The notes under the pieces were generated by a model that was given only the letters and a program-made list of their open reading frames with translations, had not been told where the DNA came from and ran no database searches. From contig NZ_JAENHP010000031.1 in NCBI RefSeq assembly GCF_016834655.1, positions 39,869-103,868 on the forward strand: 64,000 nucleotides of DNA. The letters are read 5' to 3'. The DNA is from Paractinoplanes ovalisporus (lineage in GTDB: Bacteria; Actinomycetota; Actinomycetes; Mycobacteriales; Micromonosporaceae). The translations under genes were made by a program, and so were the position numbers. Below, in pieces: positions 24,753-33,311 of this stretch (positions are counted from its first letter, which is position 1; each line of letters begins with the position of its first letter).

Positions 24753-25589
24753 TCAGGCGCCCATTCGCGGGAGGCCGAGCGCGGTCAGACGCTCAGCGGC
24801 GGCCCACAGCTCCTCCTCGCGCGCTTCGTCGTAGGACTCGTCGGAGGAGCGCATGACCGCGGCCCGGTCGATGTAGCTGCCGCTGGGCCCGGGGCGCGGC
24901 CCGATCGCGGCGGCCGCCAGCTGATCACCGGCGCGGGCCGGCGTGTTGACCCCGGGGATCAGCGGAAACACCCGCCGGAACAGCACGTTGCCGATCCGGT
25001 CAGCGCGCACCAGACCGGTCCCGGGGGTGAAGGCCGGGTTCCAGGTGTACGCCTCGACGCCGCGCCGGGCGAGCGCATGCACCAGATAGAGGACCCCGAG
25101 CTTGCTGGTCGCGTACGCCTCCCGGCCCTTGCGCCCCGGGTCGGTGCGGGCCAGCCGCTCGGTTGTGGTCCAGGCCGGCGCCGGGACGAGGCCGAGGTTG
25201 TGCCGGAAGTCGCCGAAATGGGCGTCGCTGCCGGTGATCACCACGCGGGCCCGGTCGGTCAGCGGCACGAGCCGCAGCAGCAGGAAGTGGGCGAGCACGT
25301 TGACCGCGAACGTCGTCTCGTAGCCGTCCACGGTCGCGGTGGTCGCGGTCGTCATCTGCACGCCCGCGTTGCCCACGTAGCCGTCGAGCGGCTCGGTGAT
25401 CTGGGCGGCGACCTTGCGGACGCTGTCGAGCGAGGTCAGGTCGCCCGGGATGACCGTGGTGCGCGGCAGGGCGGGCTGGTCGCCGCGGGCGATCACGATC
25501 AGCTGCAGCGCCGGGTCGCGGTCGAGCATCCGCTGGGCGGCGTGCAGGCCGATGCCCCGGCTGGCGCCGTTCATCAGGAAAGTGGACAC
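24753..25589 (-). CDS. Short-chain dehydrogenase/reductase
   Basis: 278 residues. The Rossmann motif is NGASRGIG at 7-14, NAG at about 93 in YVGNAGVQM, catalytic Ser in VVITGSD, and YATSK as the YxxxK pair. The layout resembles WWOX/protochlorophyllide-type SDRs. The GTG start has GGAGGTACC upstream. Divergent from the TetR gene with a palindromic operator between, so it is probably the repressor's main target. The substrate is unknown and may be related to the TetR ligand. Confidence 0.9.
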   Translation of the reverse strand: MSTFLMNGASRGIGLHAAQRMLDRDPALQLIVIARGDQPALPRTTVIPGDLTSLDSVRKVAAQITEPLDGYVGNAGVQMTTATTATVDGYETTFAVNVLAHFLLLRLVPLTDRARVVITGSDAHFGDFRHNLGLVPAPAWTTTERLARTDPGRKGREAYATSKLGVLYLVHALARRGVEAYTWNPAFTPGTGLVRADRIGNVLFRRVFPLIPGVNTPARAGDQLAAAAIGPRPGPSGSYIDRAAVMRSSDESYDEAREEELWAAAERLTALGLPRMGA

Positions 25590-25600
25590 GGGTACCTCCC

Positions 25601-25630
25601 GGTACTGAGTTCCAAGTGGTACTCAGTACC
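25601..25630. promoter_or_regulatory. TetR-type operator between divergent genes
   Basis: A perfect inverted repeat: GGTACTGAGT (25601-25610), 10 bp, ACTCAGTACC (25621-25630). It lies 12 bp upstream of the SDR start and 38 bp upstream of the TetR gene. Size and place suit a TetR dimer controlling both genes. Confidence 0.75.
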
Positions 25631-25655
25631 GTACGGGATCGAGTTCCGTTTCCGC

Positions 25656-25661
25656 TAGGGT
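25656..25661 (+). promoter_or_regulatory. -10 box TAGGGT of a leaderless promoter
   Basis: TAGGGT ends 6 nt before ATG 25668, leaving no room for a normal ribosome-binding site. Confidence 0.5.
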
Positions 25662-25667
25662 GGTGGC

Positions 25668-26252
25668 ATGACTCTCCGTGAGCTGAAGCAGCAGCGGGTG
25701 CGCGAGCAGATCGTCGAGGCGGCGTTCGCGCTCTACGCCGAGCGCGGCTTCGACAAGGTCTCGGTCACCGACATCGCCGAGCGGGCCCAGGTCGGCCGCA
25801 CGACGTTCTTCCGCTACTTCGGCGACAAGCAGGAGGTGCTGTTCGCCGACGAGCAGACGCTGGTCGAGATGTTCGCCGCCGGGTCCGACGCGCCCGCCCC
25901 CGCGCCGCGTGACCTGGCCGGGGCGTTGCTGCAGCTCTGGGGGCTCACCTACGCCAAGCGCGACATCGTGCTCGGCGACAAGAAGCTGTTTCCCGTACGC
26001 CAGAGGTTGATCGCGACCGTGCCGGAGTTGCAGGACAGGTCCGGCCGCAAGATGCAGCGGATCGCCGACGCGCTCGAGGTCGCCCTCCGTGGCCGGGGCG
26101 CCGATCCGGAGCTGGCCCTGCTCGCAGCCCAGATCGGGATCGCGTGTTTCCGGGTGGCGCTGCAGACGGCGGGGGAGGATCCGGAGAAGGTGATGCCCAC
26201 GATGGAACGCGTCGTTCGCCAAGTGATCTCTACGGCGTCGCCGTCGGCCTGA
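25668..26252 (+). CDS. TetR-family transcriptional regulator
   Basis: 194 residues. The N-terminal HTH is clear: QIVEAAFALYAERGFDKVSV, TDIAERAQVGRTTFFRYF, GDKQEVLF. The C-terminal ligand-binding part (about 60-194) is helical and variable, so the ligand cannot be predicted. Divergent from the SDR gene; the 10-10-10 palindrome between them is the probable binding site, giving autoregulation and control of the SDR. Confidence 0.92.
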   Translation: MTLRELKQQRVREQIVEAAFALYAERGFDKVSVTDIAERAQVGRTTFFRYFGDKQEVLFADEQTLVEMFAAGSDAPAPAPRDLAGALLQLWGLTYAKRDIVLGDKKLFPVRQRLIATVPELQDRSGRKMQRIADALEVALRGRGADPELALLAAQIGIACFRVALQTAGEDPEKVMPTMERVVRQVISTASPSA

Positions 26253-26308
26253 AGCGATTCGTGCCAGGATGAGGACGAGAGTCCGGGTTCGAGGAAGAGA
26301 CTAGGACA

Positions 26309-27946
26309 ATGAGCGAACACGTTTCCGACAGCGCCGAGTGGCAGGCGCTCCAGGGCCACGCCGAGAAGTTCGCGGCCGTGCACCTGCGCGACCTCTTCGG
26401 CAGCGACCCGGGTCGCGGCGAGCGATTGACCGCGCAGGTCGCCGGCCTCACCGTCGACTACAGCAAGAACCTGGTCACCGACGAGGTGCTGAGCGCGCTG
26501 GTGGCGCTGGCCGAGCGGGCCGGGCTGCGCGAGCGGACCGCCGCCATGTTCGCCGGCGAGCACATCAACGTCACCGAGGACAGGTCCGTCCTGCACACCG
26601 CGCTGCGGCTTCCACGCGACGCCACGCTGGTGGTCGACGGGCAGGACGTGGTGGCCGAGGTGCACGAGGTTCTCGACCGGATGGGCGCGTTCAGCGACCG
26701 CGTGCGGTCCGGCGAGTGGACCGGGCACACCGGGCAGCGCATCAGGACCGTCGTCAACATCGGGATCGGCGGCTCCGATCTGGGCCCCGTGATGGCGTAC
26801 GAGGCGCTCAAGGCCTTCAAGTCGCTCGAGATCGAGTGCCGGTTCATCTCGAACATCGACCCCACCGACCTCTATGAGAAGACGCACGACCTCGACCCGG
26901 CGACCACGCTCTTCATCGTCTGCTCGAAGACGTTCGGCACGCAGGAGACGCTGACCAACGCCACCGAGGCGCGCAACTGGCTGCTGGCCGGCCTGGGCGG
27001 TGACGCCGGGGCCGACGCGGTGGCCAAGCACTTCGTCGCGGTCAGCACCAACGCCAAGCGGGTCTCCGACTTCGGCATCGACACCGCCAACATGTTCGGC
27101 TTCTGGGACTGGGTGGGCGGGCGTTACTCGCTGCCCTCGGCGGTCGGCCTGTCCGTCATGATCGCGGTCGGCAAGGAGCACTTCGCCGACATGCTCGCGG
27201 GTTACCGCGAGGTCGACGAGCACTTCCTCAACACGCCGATCGAGTCGAACGTCCCGGCGCTGCTCGGCCTGCTCAACGTCTGGTACGACACGTTCCTGGG
27301 CGCCCAGTCGCACGCCGTCCTGCCGTACTCGCAATATCTGCACCGCTTCGCCGCCTATCTGCAGCAGCTGACGATGGAGAGCAACGGCAAGTCCGTACGC
27401 CTCGACGGGTCCCCGGCGTCGTTCCAGACCGGCGAGGTCTTCTGGGGCGAGCCCGGAACCAACGGTCAGCACGCGTTCTACCAGCTGATCCACCAGGGCA
27501 CGAAGATGATCCCGGCCGACTTCATCGGGTTCAGCAAGCCCAACCACGACATCGGCGAGATGCACGACCTGTTCATGTCGAACTTTTTCGCGCAGACCGG
27601 CGCGCTGGCGTTCGGCCGCACCATCGACCAGGTTCTCGACGAGGGCACCGACCCCGAGATCGCGCCGCACCGGGTGATGCAGGGCAACCACCCGACGACC
27701 ACGATCCTCGCCGAGGAGCTGACCCCGGCGCTGCTGGGCCAGCTGATCGCGCTCTACGAGCACATCACGTTCACCCAGGGCACGATCTGGCAGATCAACT
27801 CGTTCGACCAGTGGGGTGTCGAGCTCGGCAAGGTGATGGCCAACCAGCTCGCGCCGAAGCTGACCGCGTCGTCCGCGCCGGCCACCGACGACGACTCGTC
27901 GACCAACAACCTGATCAAGCTGTACCGGTCGCAGCGCGGCCGCTGA
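26309..27946 (+). CDS. pgi: Glucose-6-phosphate isomerase
   Basis: 545 residues, normal length. It interconverts glucose 6-phosphate and fructose 6-phosphate in the cytoplasm. Clear signatures: IGIGGSDLGPVMAYEAL (phosphosugar binding), SKTFGTQETLTNA, GGRYSLPSAVGLS (PGI signature 1 region), the active-site Glu/His region ESNGKSVRLDG, and GQHAFYQLIHQGTKMIPADF (signature 2 region). It starts at ATG 26309 and appears monocistronic, with unrelated neighbours. Confidence 0.97.
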   Translation: MSEHVSDSAEWQALQGHAEKFAAVHLRDLFGSDPGRGERLTAQVAGLTVDYSKNLVTDEVLSALVALAERAGLRERTAAMFAGEHINVTEDRSVLHTALRLPRDATLVVDGQDVVAEVHEVLDRMGAFSDRVRSGEWTGHTGQRIRTVVNIGIGGSDLGPVMAYEALKAFKSLEIECRFISNIDPTDLYEKTHDLDPATTLFIVCSKTFGTQETLTNATEARNWLLAGLGGDAGADAVAKHFVAVSTNAKRVSDFGIDTANMFGFWDWVGGRYSLPSAVGLSVMIAVGKEHFADMLAGYREVDEHFLNTPIESNVPALLGLLNVWYDTFLGAQSHAVLPYSQYLHRFAAYLQQLTMESNGKSVRLDGSPASFQTGEVFWGEPGTNGQHAFYQLIHQGTKMIPADFIGFSKPNHDIGEMHDLFMSNFFAQTGALAFGRTIDQVLDEGTDPEIAPHRVMQGNHPTTTILAEELTPALLGQLIALYEHITFTQGTIWQINSFDQWGVELGKVMANQLAPKLTASSAPATDDDSSTNNLIKLYRSQRGR

Positions 27947-27966
27947 TTTCTGTCGTACGGAGGTCC

Positions 27967-27972
27967 TAGGGT
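27967..27972 (+). promoter_or_regulatory. -10 box TAGGGT of a leaderless promoter
   Basis: TAGGGT ends 7 nt before GTG 27980 and supports that start. Confidence 0.5.
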
Positions 27973-27979
27973 CGTCGTT

Positions 27980-29047
27980 GTGGATGCGACGACGGCCCTG
28001 GGCCTGCGGATGACCAGCCTGCTGTTGCGGGGCAACGCTCCGGCGTCCGTGGCCGGGGTCGTCGAGTGGTTCGGCGCGATGCAGGCCCAAGACGTCAACA
28101 GCGCCCTGTGGTCGCTCGGCTGCCGCCTGCCCGGCTGGTCCCTCGATCAGATCAACGAGGCGCTCGAGGACAGAAGCGTTCTCCGCACGTGGCCCATGCG
28201 CGGCACAGTCCATTTCGTCCCCGCCGCCGACACCCACTGGATGCTCGAGCTGATGGGCTCGCGGGCCCTGGCCGGGGCGGCCAAGCGCCGCGACACCCTG
28301 GGCCTCGACGAGGCGACGGCCGACCGCGCGGTCGAGATCCTGGCCGCCGCGCTGAAGGGCGGCCGCCTGACCCGGTCCGAGTGCCTGACCGCGCTGACCG
28401 AGGGCGGGGTCGAGATCACCGGCCAGCGGGGTTACCACCTTCTCTGGTACGCATCCCAGCGTGCTGTCACGGCCATCGCGCCTCACGTCGGCAAGGAACA
28501 GACGTTCGTCCTGCTCGACGAGTGGGCGCCGGCGCCGCGGCGGCCGTCGCGCGAGGAAGCGCTCGGTCTGATCGCGTTGCGCTATTTCCGCAGCCACGGC
28601 CCGGCTCCGCGCAAAGATCTCGTCGGCTGGACGGGGCTGACGATGACCGATTGCCGCACGGGCATCGCCGCGGCCGGTGATGCGCTGACCACCGTTGACG
28701 TCGACGGTGTCGAGATGGTCATGGCGGCCGGCGCGCCCGACCTCGGGGCGGGGGAGTGGCTGGCGCTGCCGGGATTCGACGAATACATGCTGGGCTATAA
28801 AGACCGGTCCCTGATGACTGATGATGTCGACGCGATCGTCCCCGGTGGCAACGGTGTGTTCCGGTCGACGCTCGTCCAGGCCGGGCGGGTGCGGGCGACC
28901 TGGACCCGCACGCTCACCCGCAAGGGCGTCACCGTCACCGTCGAGCCATTGGCGACCTTCAGCGCTTCCGATCGCCGCCAAGCCGAGGCGGCGCTCGAGC
29001 CGTACGCCGCCTATCTCGGTTTACCACTAACTGTTAAGAACCCTTGA
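27980..29047 (+). CDS. AlkZ-like winged-helix DNA glycosylase family protein (HTH_42)
   Basis: 355 residues, the usual size of the HTH_42/AlkZ family. WFGAMQAQD holds the QxQ motif that forms the active site in AlkZ-type glycosylases. LRTWPMRGTVHFVPAADTHWML and the C-terminal LPGFDEYMLGYKDRS are hallmarks of the family. Characterised members excise alkylated bases or unhook DNA crosslinks, and some protect producers of DNA-damaging natural products. No biosynthetic genes are adjacent. Leaderless GTG start. The specific substrate is unproven. Confidence 0.88.
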   Translation: MDATTALGLRMTSLLLRGNAPASVAGVVEWFGAMQAQDVNSALWSLGCRLPGWSLDQINEALEDRSVLRTWPMRGTVHFVPAADTHWMLELMGSRALAGAAKRRDTLGLDEATADRAVEILAAALKGGRLTRSECLTALTEGGVEITGQRGYHLLWYASQRAVTAIAPHVGKEQTFVLLDEWAPAPRRPSREEALGLIALRYFRSHGPAPRKDLVGWTGLTMTDCRTGIAAAGDALTTVDVDGVEMVMAAGAPDLGAGEWLALPGFDEYMLGYKDRSLMTDDVDAIVPGGNGVFRSTLVQAGRVRATWTRTLTRKGVTVTVEPLATFSASDRRQAEAALEPYAAYLGLPLTVKNP

Positions 29048-29111
29048 TATTCACGGATGTGAACTCCATGATGTGCGTAACGCAGGTCACATGCGCATCG
29101 AGGGAGTCGCC

Positions 29112-30449
29112 ATGGGTGTTCGTCGGAAAGTGCTGGCGCTGGCCGCCGCGCTGGGAATGGCAGCCGGCGGATTGGCCGTCGCGATAACCAACGCCACCAC
29201 GGCTTCGGCCGCCGTGGCCTGCTCGGCCACGTTCTGGGCCGAGGGCCGCTCGTACACGGCCGGGCAACAGGTCACCTACAACACCAACCTCTACCAGGCG
29301 CTGGTCGCCCACACCGCCTACCCGGGAGCGGGCTGGAACCCGGCCGCCACGCCGTCGCTGTGGAAGGACCTCGGCGTGTGCACCGGTCTTCCGACGACCC
29401 CGCCACCTACCGGGCCGACGACCCCGCCCCCGACGACCCGCCCGCCGACAACGCCTCCGACCACTCCGCCCACGACTCCGCCGACGACGCCGCCCACCGG
29501 TTGCGCGACCCGCGGTAAGCCGGCCGGCAAGGTGCTGCAGGGCTACTGGGAGAACTGGGACGGCGCGTCCAACGGCGTGCACCCCGGCATGGGCTGGATC
29601 CCGATCAACGACAGCCGGATCACCCAGCACGGCTACAACGTGCTCATGGCGGCCTTCCCGGTGATCCGCTCGGACGGCACGGTGCTGTGGGAGAACGGCA
29701 TGGACTCCGGCGTGAAGGTGCCGACCGCGGCCGAGATCTGCGCGGCCAAGGCCCAGGGCGCCACGATCCTGATGTCGATCGGCGGCGCCACCGCCGGTGT
29801 CGACCTGAGCTCCAGCGCCGTCGCCGACCGGTTCGTCTCGACCATCGTGCCGCTGCTCAAGCAGTACAACTTCGACGGCATCGACATCGACATCGAGACC
29901 GGCCTGACCGGCAGCGGCAACATCAACCAGCTGTCCACCTCGCAGGCCAACCTGATCCGCATCATCGACGGCGTGCTGGCCGCGATGCCGTCCAACTTCG
30001 GCCTGACCATGGCGCCCGAGACGGCGTACGTCACCGGCGGCAGCGTCACCTACGGCTCGATCTGGGGCTCGTACCTGCCGATCATCAAGAAGTACCTGGA
30101 CAACGGCCGCCTGTGGTGGCTGAACATGCAGTACTACAACGGCTCGATGTACGGCTGCTCCGGCGACTCGTACGGCGCGGGCACCGTGCAGGGCTTCACC
30201 GTCCAGACCCAGTGCCTCAACAACGGCCTGACCATCCAGGGCACAACAATCCGAATCCCGTACGACAAGCAGGTCCCGGGCCTGCCCGCCCAGTCCGGCG
30301 CCGGCGGCGGCTACATGACCCCGGCCCTGGTGACCCAGGCCTACAACAGCGTCCCCAACATCAAGGGCCTGATGACCTGGTCGATCAACTGGGACGGCTC
30401 CCGCGCCTGGACGTTCGGCGACAACGTGAAGCGCCTGCAGGGCCGCTGA
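29112..30449 (+). CDS. Secreted GH18 chitinase with CBM5/12 module
   Basis: 445 residues from ATG 29112, preceded by GAGGGAG. The signal peptide (1-35) ends TASAA. Residues ~38-90 are a CBM5/12 chitin-binding module (WAEGRSYTAGQQVTYNTNLYQAL, WNPAATPSLWKDLG). A Thr/Pro linker of PPTT repeats runs to about 135. The GH18 barrel has GYWENWDG, ILMSIGGAT and the catalytic DGIDIDIE (about 256-263, proton donor Glu 263), then MQYYNGSMYGC and LMTWSINWDG. It hydrolyses chitin outside the cell (endo/processive type of the bacterial ChiD/chitinase 63 group). TTCAC-GGAT-GTGAA (29050-29063) is a weak possible operator. Confidence 0.95.
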   Translation: MGVRRKVLALAAALGMAAGGLAVAITNATTASAAVACSATFWAEGRSYTAGQQVTYNTNLYQALVAHTAYPGAGWNPAATPSLWKDLGVCTGLPTTPPPTGPTTPPPTTRPPTTPPTTPPTTPPTTPPTGCATRGKPAGKVLQGYWENWDGASNGVHPGMGWIPINDSRITQHGYNVLMAAFPVIRSDGTVLWENGMDSGVKVPTAAEICAAKAQGATILMSIGGATAGVDLSSSAVADRFVSTIVPLLKQYNFDGIDIDIETGLTGSGNINQLSTSQANLIRIIDGVLAAMPSNFGLTMAPETAYVTGGSVTYGSIWGSYLPIIKKYLDNGRLWWLNMQYYNGSMYGCSGDSYGAGTVQGFTVQTQCLNNGLTIQGTTIRIPYDKQVPGLPAQSGAGGGYMTPALVTQAYNSVPNIKGLMTWSINWDGSRAWTFGDNVKRLQGR

Positions 30450-30457
30450 CCGACCAC

Positions 30458-30489
30458 AGCCGGGCCGGCTCCGCCAAGCCGGCCCGGCT
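30458..30489. terminator. Strong hairpin between convergent genes
   Basis: AGCCGGGCCGGCT (30458-30470) and AGCCGGCCCGGCT (30477-30489) form a perfect 13-bp stem with a 6-nt loop, 9 nt after the chitinase stop and 3 nt from the end of the converging methyltransferase. Likely bidirectional. Confidence 0.8.
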
Positions 30490-30491
30490 GC

Positions 30492-31232
30492 TCAGCCCGC
30501 AACAAGTCCCGTGGCGACGATCATTCCGCTGTACCCCTCGCGAAGCCCGCGGCTGTCCACGACGGTGATCGCGTCGATTCGGGCGACCTCGGCGAGACAC
30601 CGCTGGACGTCGTCCTCATTGATCGGACAGGCGGGGAACCGCTGACAACCAACCTCATATCCCCACGAGTCGCGCATGAACGCCGCCGCGAACGGCGCGC
30701 CCGCGGTGAGCGATGCCATGAACACTCGAACGGCACGCTCGAACTCTTCCGTACGAGTGGTGATGCCCTCGGCGACGAAGAACATCGTGCCGATGTCGTA
30801 GCCGCGCGGCGCGAGATCGAAGAGGTTGCCCTTCACCACCTGAGAGCAGCTCGCCAACCGGTCGAGCGGCCCGGCGATCCGATCGTATTCGGGTCGGCCC
30901 CTCATCTCCGCCCAGAACGGCTCCCACGACTCCGCCGGCTCCCGGAGCTGATTCGTGAGCCACGCCCGGTTGCTGAGCGAGCGCTCGAAGAGCGTCACTC
31001 TTTCGGCAAACGGAAGCATCGTGAGGGCCGGATAGAGGTTGGTGCCGGTTCCCACGTCGATGGCGCCGGCCCGCCCAGGACGCGGCGCCCACCGGCGGAA
31101 GTGGTCGGCAACGATCCCGATGATTTCGGCGTCCTCGCGGAGGAGCCACCTGTAGTTACTTTCGAAGTAGGCGTCCGAATCGAAGGAGTCCCACGGAACG
31201 TCCGAGTTGCTGAGCCCCTGTTCAGGCGACAT
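30492..31232 (-). CDS. SAM-dependent methyltransferase, SCO2525-like (second copy)
   Basis: 246 residues, clearly homologous along its length to the protein at 40231. Shared landmarks: SDAYFESNYRWL, the SAM loop AIDVGTGTNLYPALTMLP, VTLFERSLSNRAWL, GNLFDLAPRGYDIGTMFFVAEGITTR, AAAFMRDSWGYEVG, and LREGYSGMIVATG. The overall pattern is that of NNMT/PNMT/TEMT-type small-molecule methyltransferases. Its ATG lies 11 nt inside the end of the upstream membrane-protein gene, so the two form an operon. The methyl acceptor is unknown. Confidence 0.87.
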   Translation of the reverse strand: MSPEQGLSNSDVPWDSFDSDAYFESNYRWLLREDAEIIGIVADHFRRWAPRPGRAGAIDVGTGTNLYPALTMLPFAERVTLFERSLSNRAWLTNQLREPAESWEPFWAEMRGRPEYDRIAGPLDRLASCSQVVKGNLFDLAPRGYDIGTMFFVAEGITTRTEEFERAVRVFMASLTAGAPFAAAFMRDSWGYEVGCQRFPACPINEDDVQRCLAEVARIDAITVVDSRGLREGYSGMIVATGLVAG

Positions 31233-32148
31233 TCGGCTCGTCCGGGTCGGCCGCGGCGCTCCACAGCTCCTCGAAGCGTTCCCTGCGCCTTGCCACCAAG
31301 CGGGGATCGACGACCAGGGCGACGCTCGCGATCAGGGGGGTCACGTCCTTCTTGAGGGCCCGCGCGGTGTGGAACTCGTAGCTGATTTTCTGGTCGAAGA
31401 GGATGAAGTCTTCGAGGTCGTGCTGGTGCAGGAAGTCGATGTCGTCCGGGCGCAGGATCCTGGTCTCGACGTTGATCTTCTGGTGGGGTTCCAGGAGCTT
31501 TTCGAGCTGGTCCACGTCGGTGGCGTCTTCGGTCAGCAGGAACAACCGGCGGATGCGGACGTTGCGTTCGATCGCCTTGCGCTGGCGGTCCAAGTAGCGC
31601 AGGCCGAGGTCGCTGACCCAGAACTCACCCTCGTCGACGAAACCGCGGTGACGGTCGAACGAGGTAATGCTGGTCGCGTCGATGCTGATGGCCGCGGTGT
31701 CGGTGAGGCCGAGCAACCAGTCCGGGTTCTCGCCCTCATGTTCCGCCCGACCGGCGTGCAGGCCCTCCAAGAGGGTCACCAAACCCGCGACCTGGTGTTC
31801 AGCGAACCGGAGTTGCAGATCCTGCTTCGAGTCCATGCGGCCGGCGGCCCCGACCAGGCGGACGATGTTCTCCTGGCCCCCGTTTCCGGCGGCGTCGGCC
31901 AGGTGCGTAGCGGCCGCGTTGATGGTCCGGACCGTCCGCACCTGATCCGCGCTGGTGTCTCGGACGGCCGACACGAGCCGGCGGGATTGCTCGGCGGCCT
32001 CGATCAGGAACTGGACCACCAGCACCACGCCGGCGACGAAGACCGCCATCGTGATCTGCCAGATCGCCGGCTGGTCGGTGAGGTTGACCAGAAACCAGGT
32101 CAGGGCGCCCGCAATTCCGGTGAGGACGGTCTTGATGAGGATCTGCAC
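31222..32148 (-). CDS. Two-TM membrane protein with C-terminal alpha/beta domain (paralogue of 35506 product)
   Basis: 308 residues, GTG start after GGAGG. Two membrane helices at the N-terminus (about 5-22 and 28-50) put the rest in the cytoplasm. A helical, coiled-coil-like segment (50-110) follows. The C-terminal domain has DWLLGLTDTAAISIDATSI, LGLRYLDRQRKAIERNVRIRRLFLL, VETRILRPDD, and DLEDFILFDQKISYEF. The same landmarks occur in the product at 35506. The domain reminds me of DUF6879/PLD-like folds (RRVR...LFD), but no catalytic HKD motif is present. Co-transcribed with the methyltransferase at 30492. Function unknown. Confidence 0.75.
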   Translation of the reverse strand: MQILIKTVLTGIAGALTWFLVNLTDQPAIWQITMAVFVAGVVLVVQFLIEAAEQSRRLVSAVRDTSADQVRTVRTINAAATHLADAAGNGGQENIVRLVGAAGRMDSKQDLQLRFAEHQVAGLVTLLEGLHAGRAEHEGENPDWLLGLTDTAAISIDATSITSFDRHRGFVDEGEFWVSDLGLRYLDRQRKAIERNVRIRRLFLLTEDATDVDQLEKLLEPHQKINVETRILRPDDIDFLHQHDLEDFILFDQKISYEFHTARALKKDVTPLIASVALVVDPRLVARRRERFEELWSAAADPDEPNVA

Positions 32149-32204
32149 GCGCTGCCTCCACTGGTCCGTGTCACCCCATCACAGCGGACCGTGGTAGCTC
32201 CGGT

Positions 32205-33302
32205 CTACCGACCCGCGAGCTCGGAACGCACCAGCTCCAGCAGACGGCCCAGCCAGTTGGTGCCGTCCGAGCTCCAGTAGGCCGATCCCCAGTCGACGTA
32301 GATCAGGCGGGTGTCGCCGGTTCGGGTCAGCTCCTCGGCCATCGCCGGGTGGCGGGTGAACTTGTCGCGTAGCAGCGCGGCCATCACGCCGAGCCGGATC
32401 GCGGGCCAGTTGGGGCGTCGCGGGGCGTCGGCGGCGAGACTCCGGGCGTCCAGGCCGCGTGGCTCTGAGGCGATGCGGTCGTGCCAGGCCGGGTCGTCGG
32501 TGGACAGTGCCCAGTAGGCGTGCATGACCGATGTGTACTCCCGGCCGCCGTGGGTGACCGGCGCCGGGTAGTCGGTCTGCAGCTGCTCCGGGCCGGGTGG
32601 TGCGGGCCAGCCGTTGGGGAACACCGAACCGCCAACGCGCAGCGGGATCGCGGACTCCGGACCGTCGGCGGCCTTCCGTGAGCGCGACTCGGCGACGGCC
32701 TTCTCGGCGCGGCGGAAGTAGTCGAGTGCCCACTCACGCTCCGATGGGGTCACCGTAAACGTGTGGTCGGGATGCCGGGCGGGGATCTCCGTACCCGGTT
32801 CGGCGAGCAGAATCCGTACGGGAACGTCGTTCTGATCCATGTCGCCGAGCATGTAGATCCGCCGGTGCGCGGGCACCTCGTGGTAGCGCTCGCGGACGAT
32901 CTCCAGGTTGGCGGCGGTCGGGTCGGCCGCGTACGCGATCAGGGCGTCGAAGCAGCGCCGGGAGGAGTCGGGGCGGTCGTTGAGCCGGTCCAGCTCGTCG
33001 GCGATGTCGCCCAGCAGCAGGTCGGGGGTCAGCCACGTTTCGAGCGACGCCGAACCCCGGGCGGTGCCCACGACGATGATCGACGCGTCCGAGGGCGGCG
33101 ACAGGGTCAGGGTGCCGTCGTCGAGCGCGGCCCGCAAGCCGTCGACGTCGCTTCGATCCCACTGCCAGGTGACGACACCGTCGGCGAAGACACTGAGCGG
33201 GGCCAGGTCGTAGTGGTCGCGTTTCCGCACGAAGATCAGGCGTTGCCGACCCCGTACGACGTCGCCCTCGACGGTGCGCCAGGTGGGTGTGAAGTCCGGC
33301 AT
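32205..33302 (-). CDS. Protein with C-terminal NADAR (YbiA-like) domain
   Basis: 365 residues. The C-terminal ~150 residues match the NADAR fold: REYTSVMHAYWALSTDDP, RPNWPAIRLGVMAALLRDKF, LTRTGDTRLIYVDWGSAYW and GTNWLGRLLELVRSEL. NADAR proteins act on ADP-ribose-containing nucleotides or on ADP-ribosylated guanine and are linked to NAD-based conflict systems. The N-terminal ~190 residues (TWRTVEGDVVRGRQRLIFVRK, WQWDRSDVDGLRAALDDGT) form an unrecognised regulatory or recognition region. It lies in the SCO2521-2525 block on the same strand as its flanking genes. NADAR assignment good, substrate unknown. Confidence 0.8.
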   Translation of the reverse strand: MPDFTPTWRTVEGDVVRGRQRLIFVRKRDHYDLAPLSVFADGVVTWQWDRSDVDGLRAALDDGTLTLSPPSDASIIVVGTARGSASLETWLTPDLLLGDIADELDRLNDRPDSSRRCFDALIAYAADPTAANLEIVRERYHEVPAHRRIYMLGDMDQNDVPVRILLAEPGTEIPARHPDHTFTVTPSEREWALDYFRRAEKAVAESRSRKAADGPESAIPLRVGGSVFPNGWPAPPGPEQLQTDYPAPVTHGGREYTSVMHAYWALSTDDPAWHDRIASEPRGLDARSLAADAPRRPNWPAIRLGVMAALLRDKFTRHPAMAEELTRTGDTRLIYVDWGSAYWSSDGTNWLGRLLELVRSELAGR

Positions 33303-33311
33303 GCGGTGAGT

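Noticed and set aside
25949..28981. 1010-residue minus-strand open frame
   Set aside because: Antisense to TetR, pgi and the AlkZ-like gene, all of which have clear family motifs on the plus strand.
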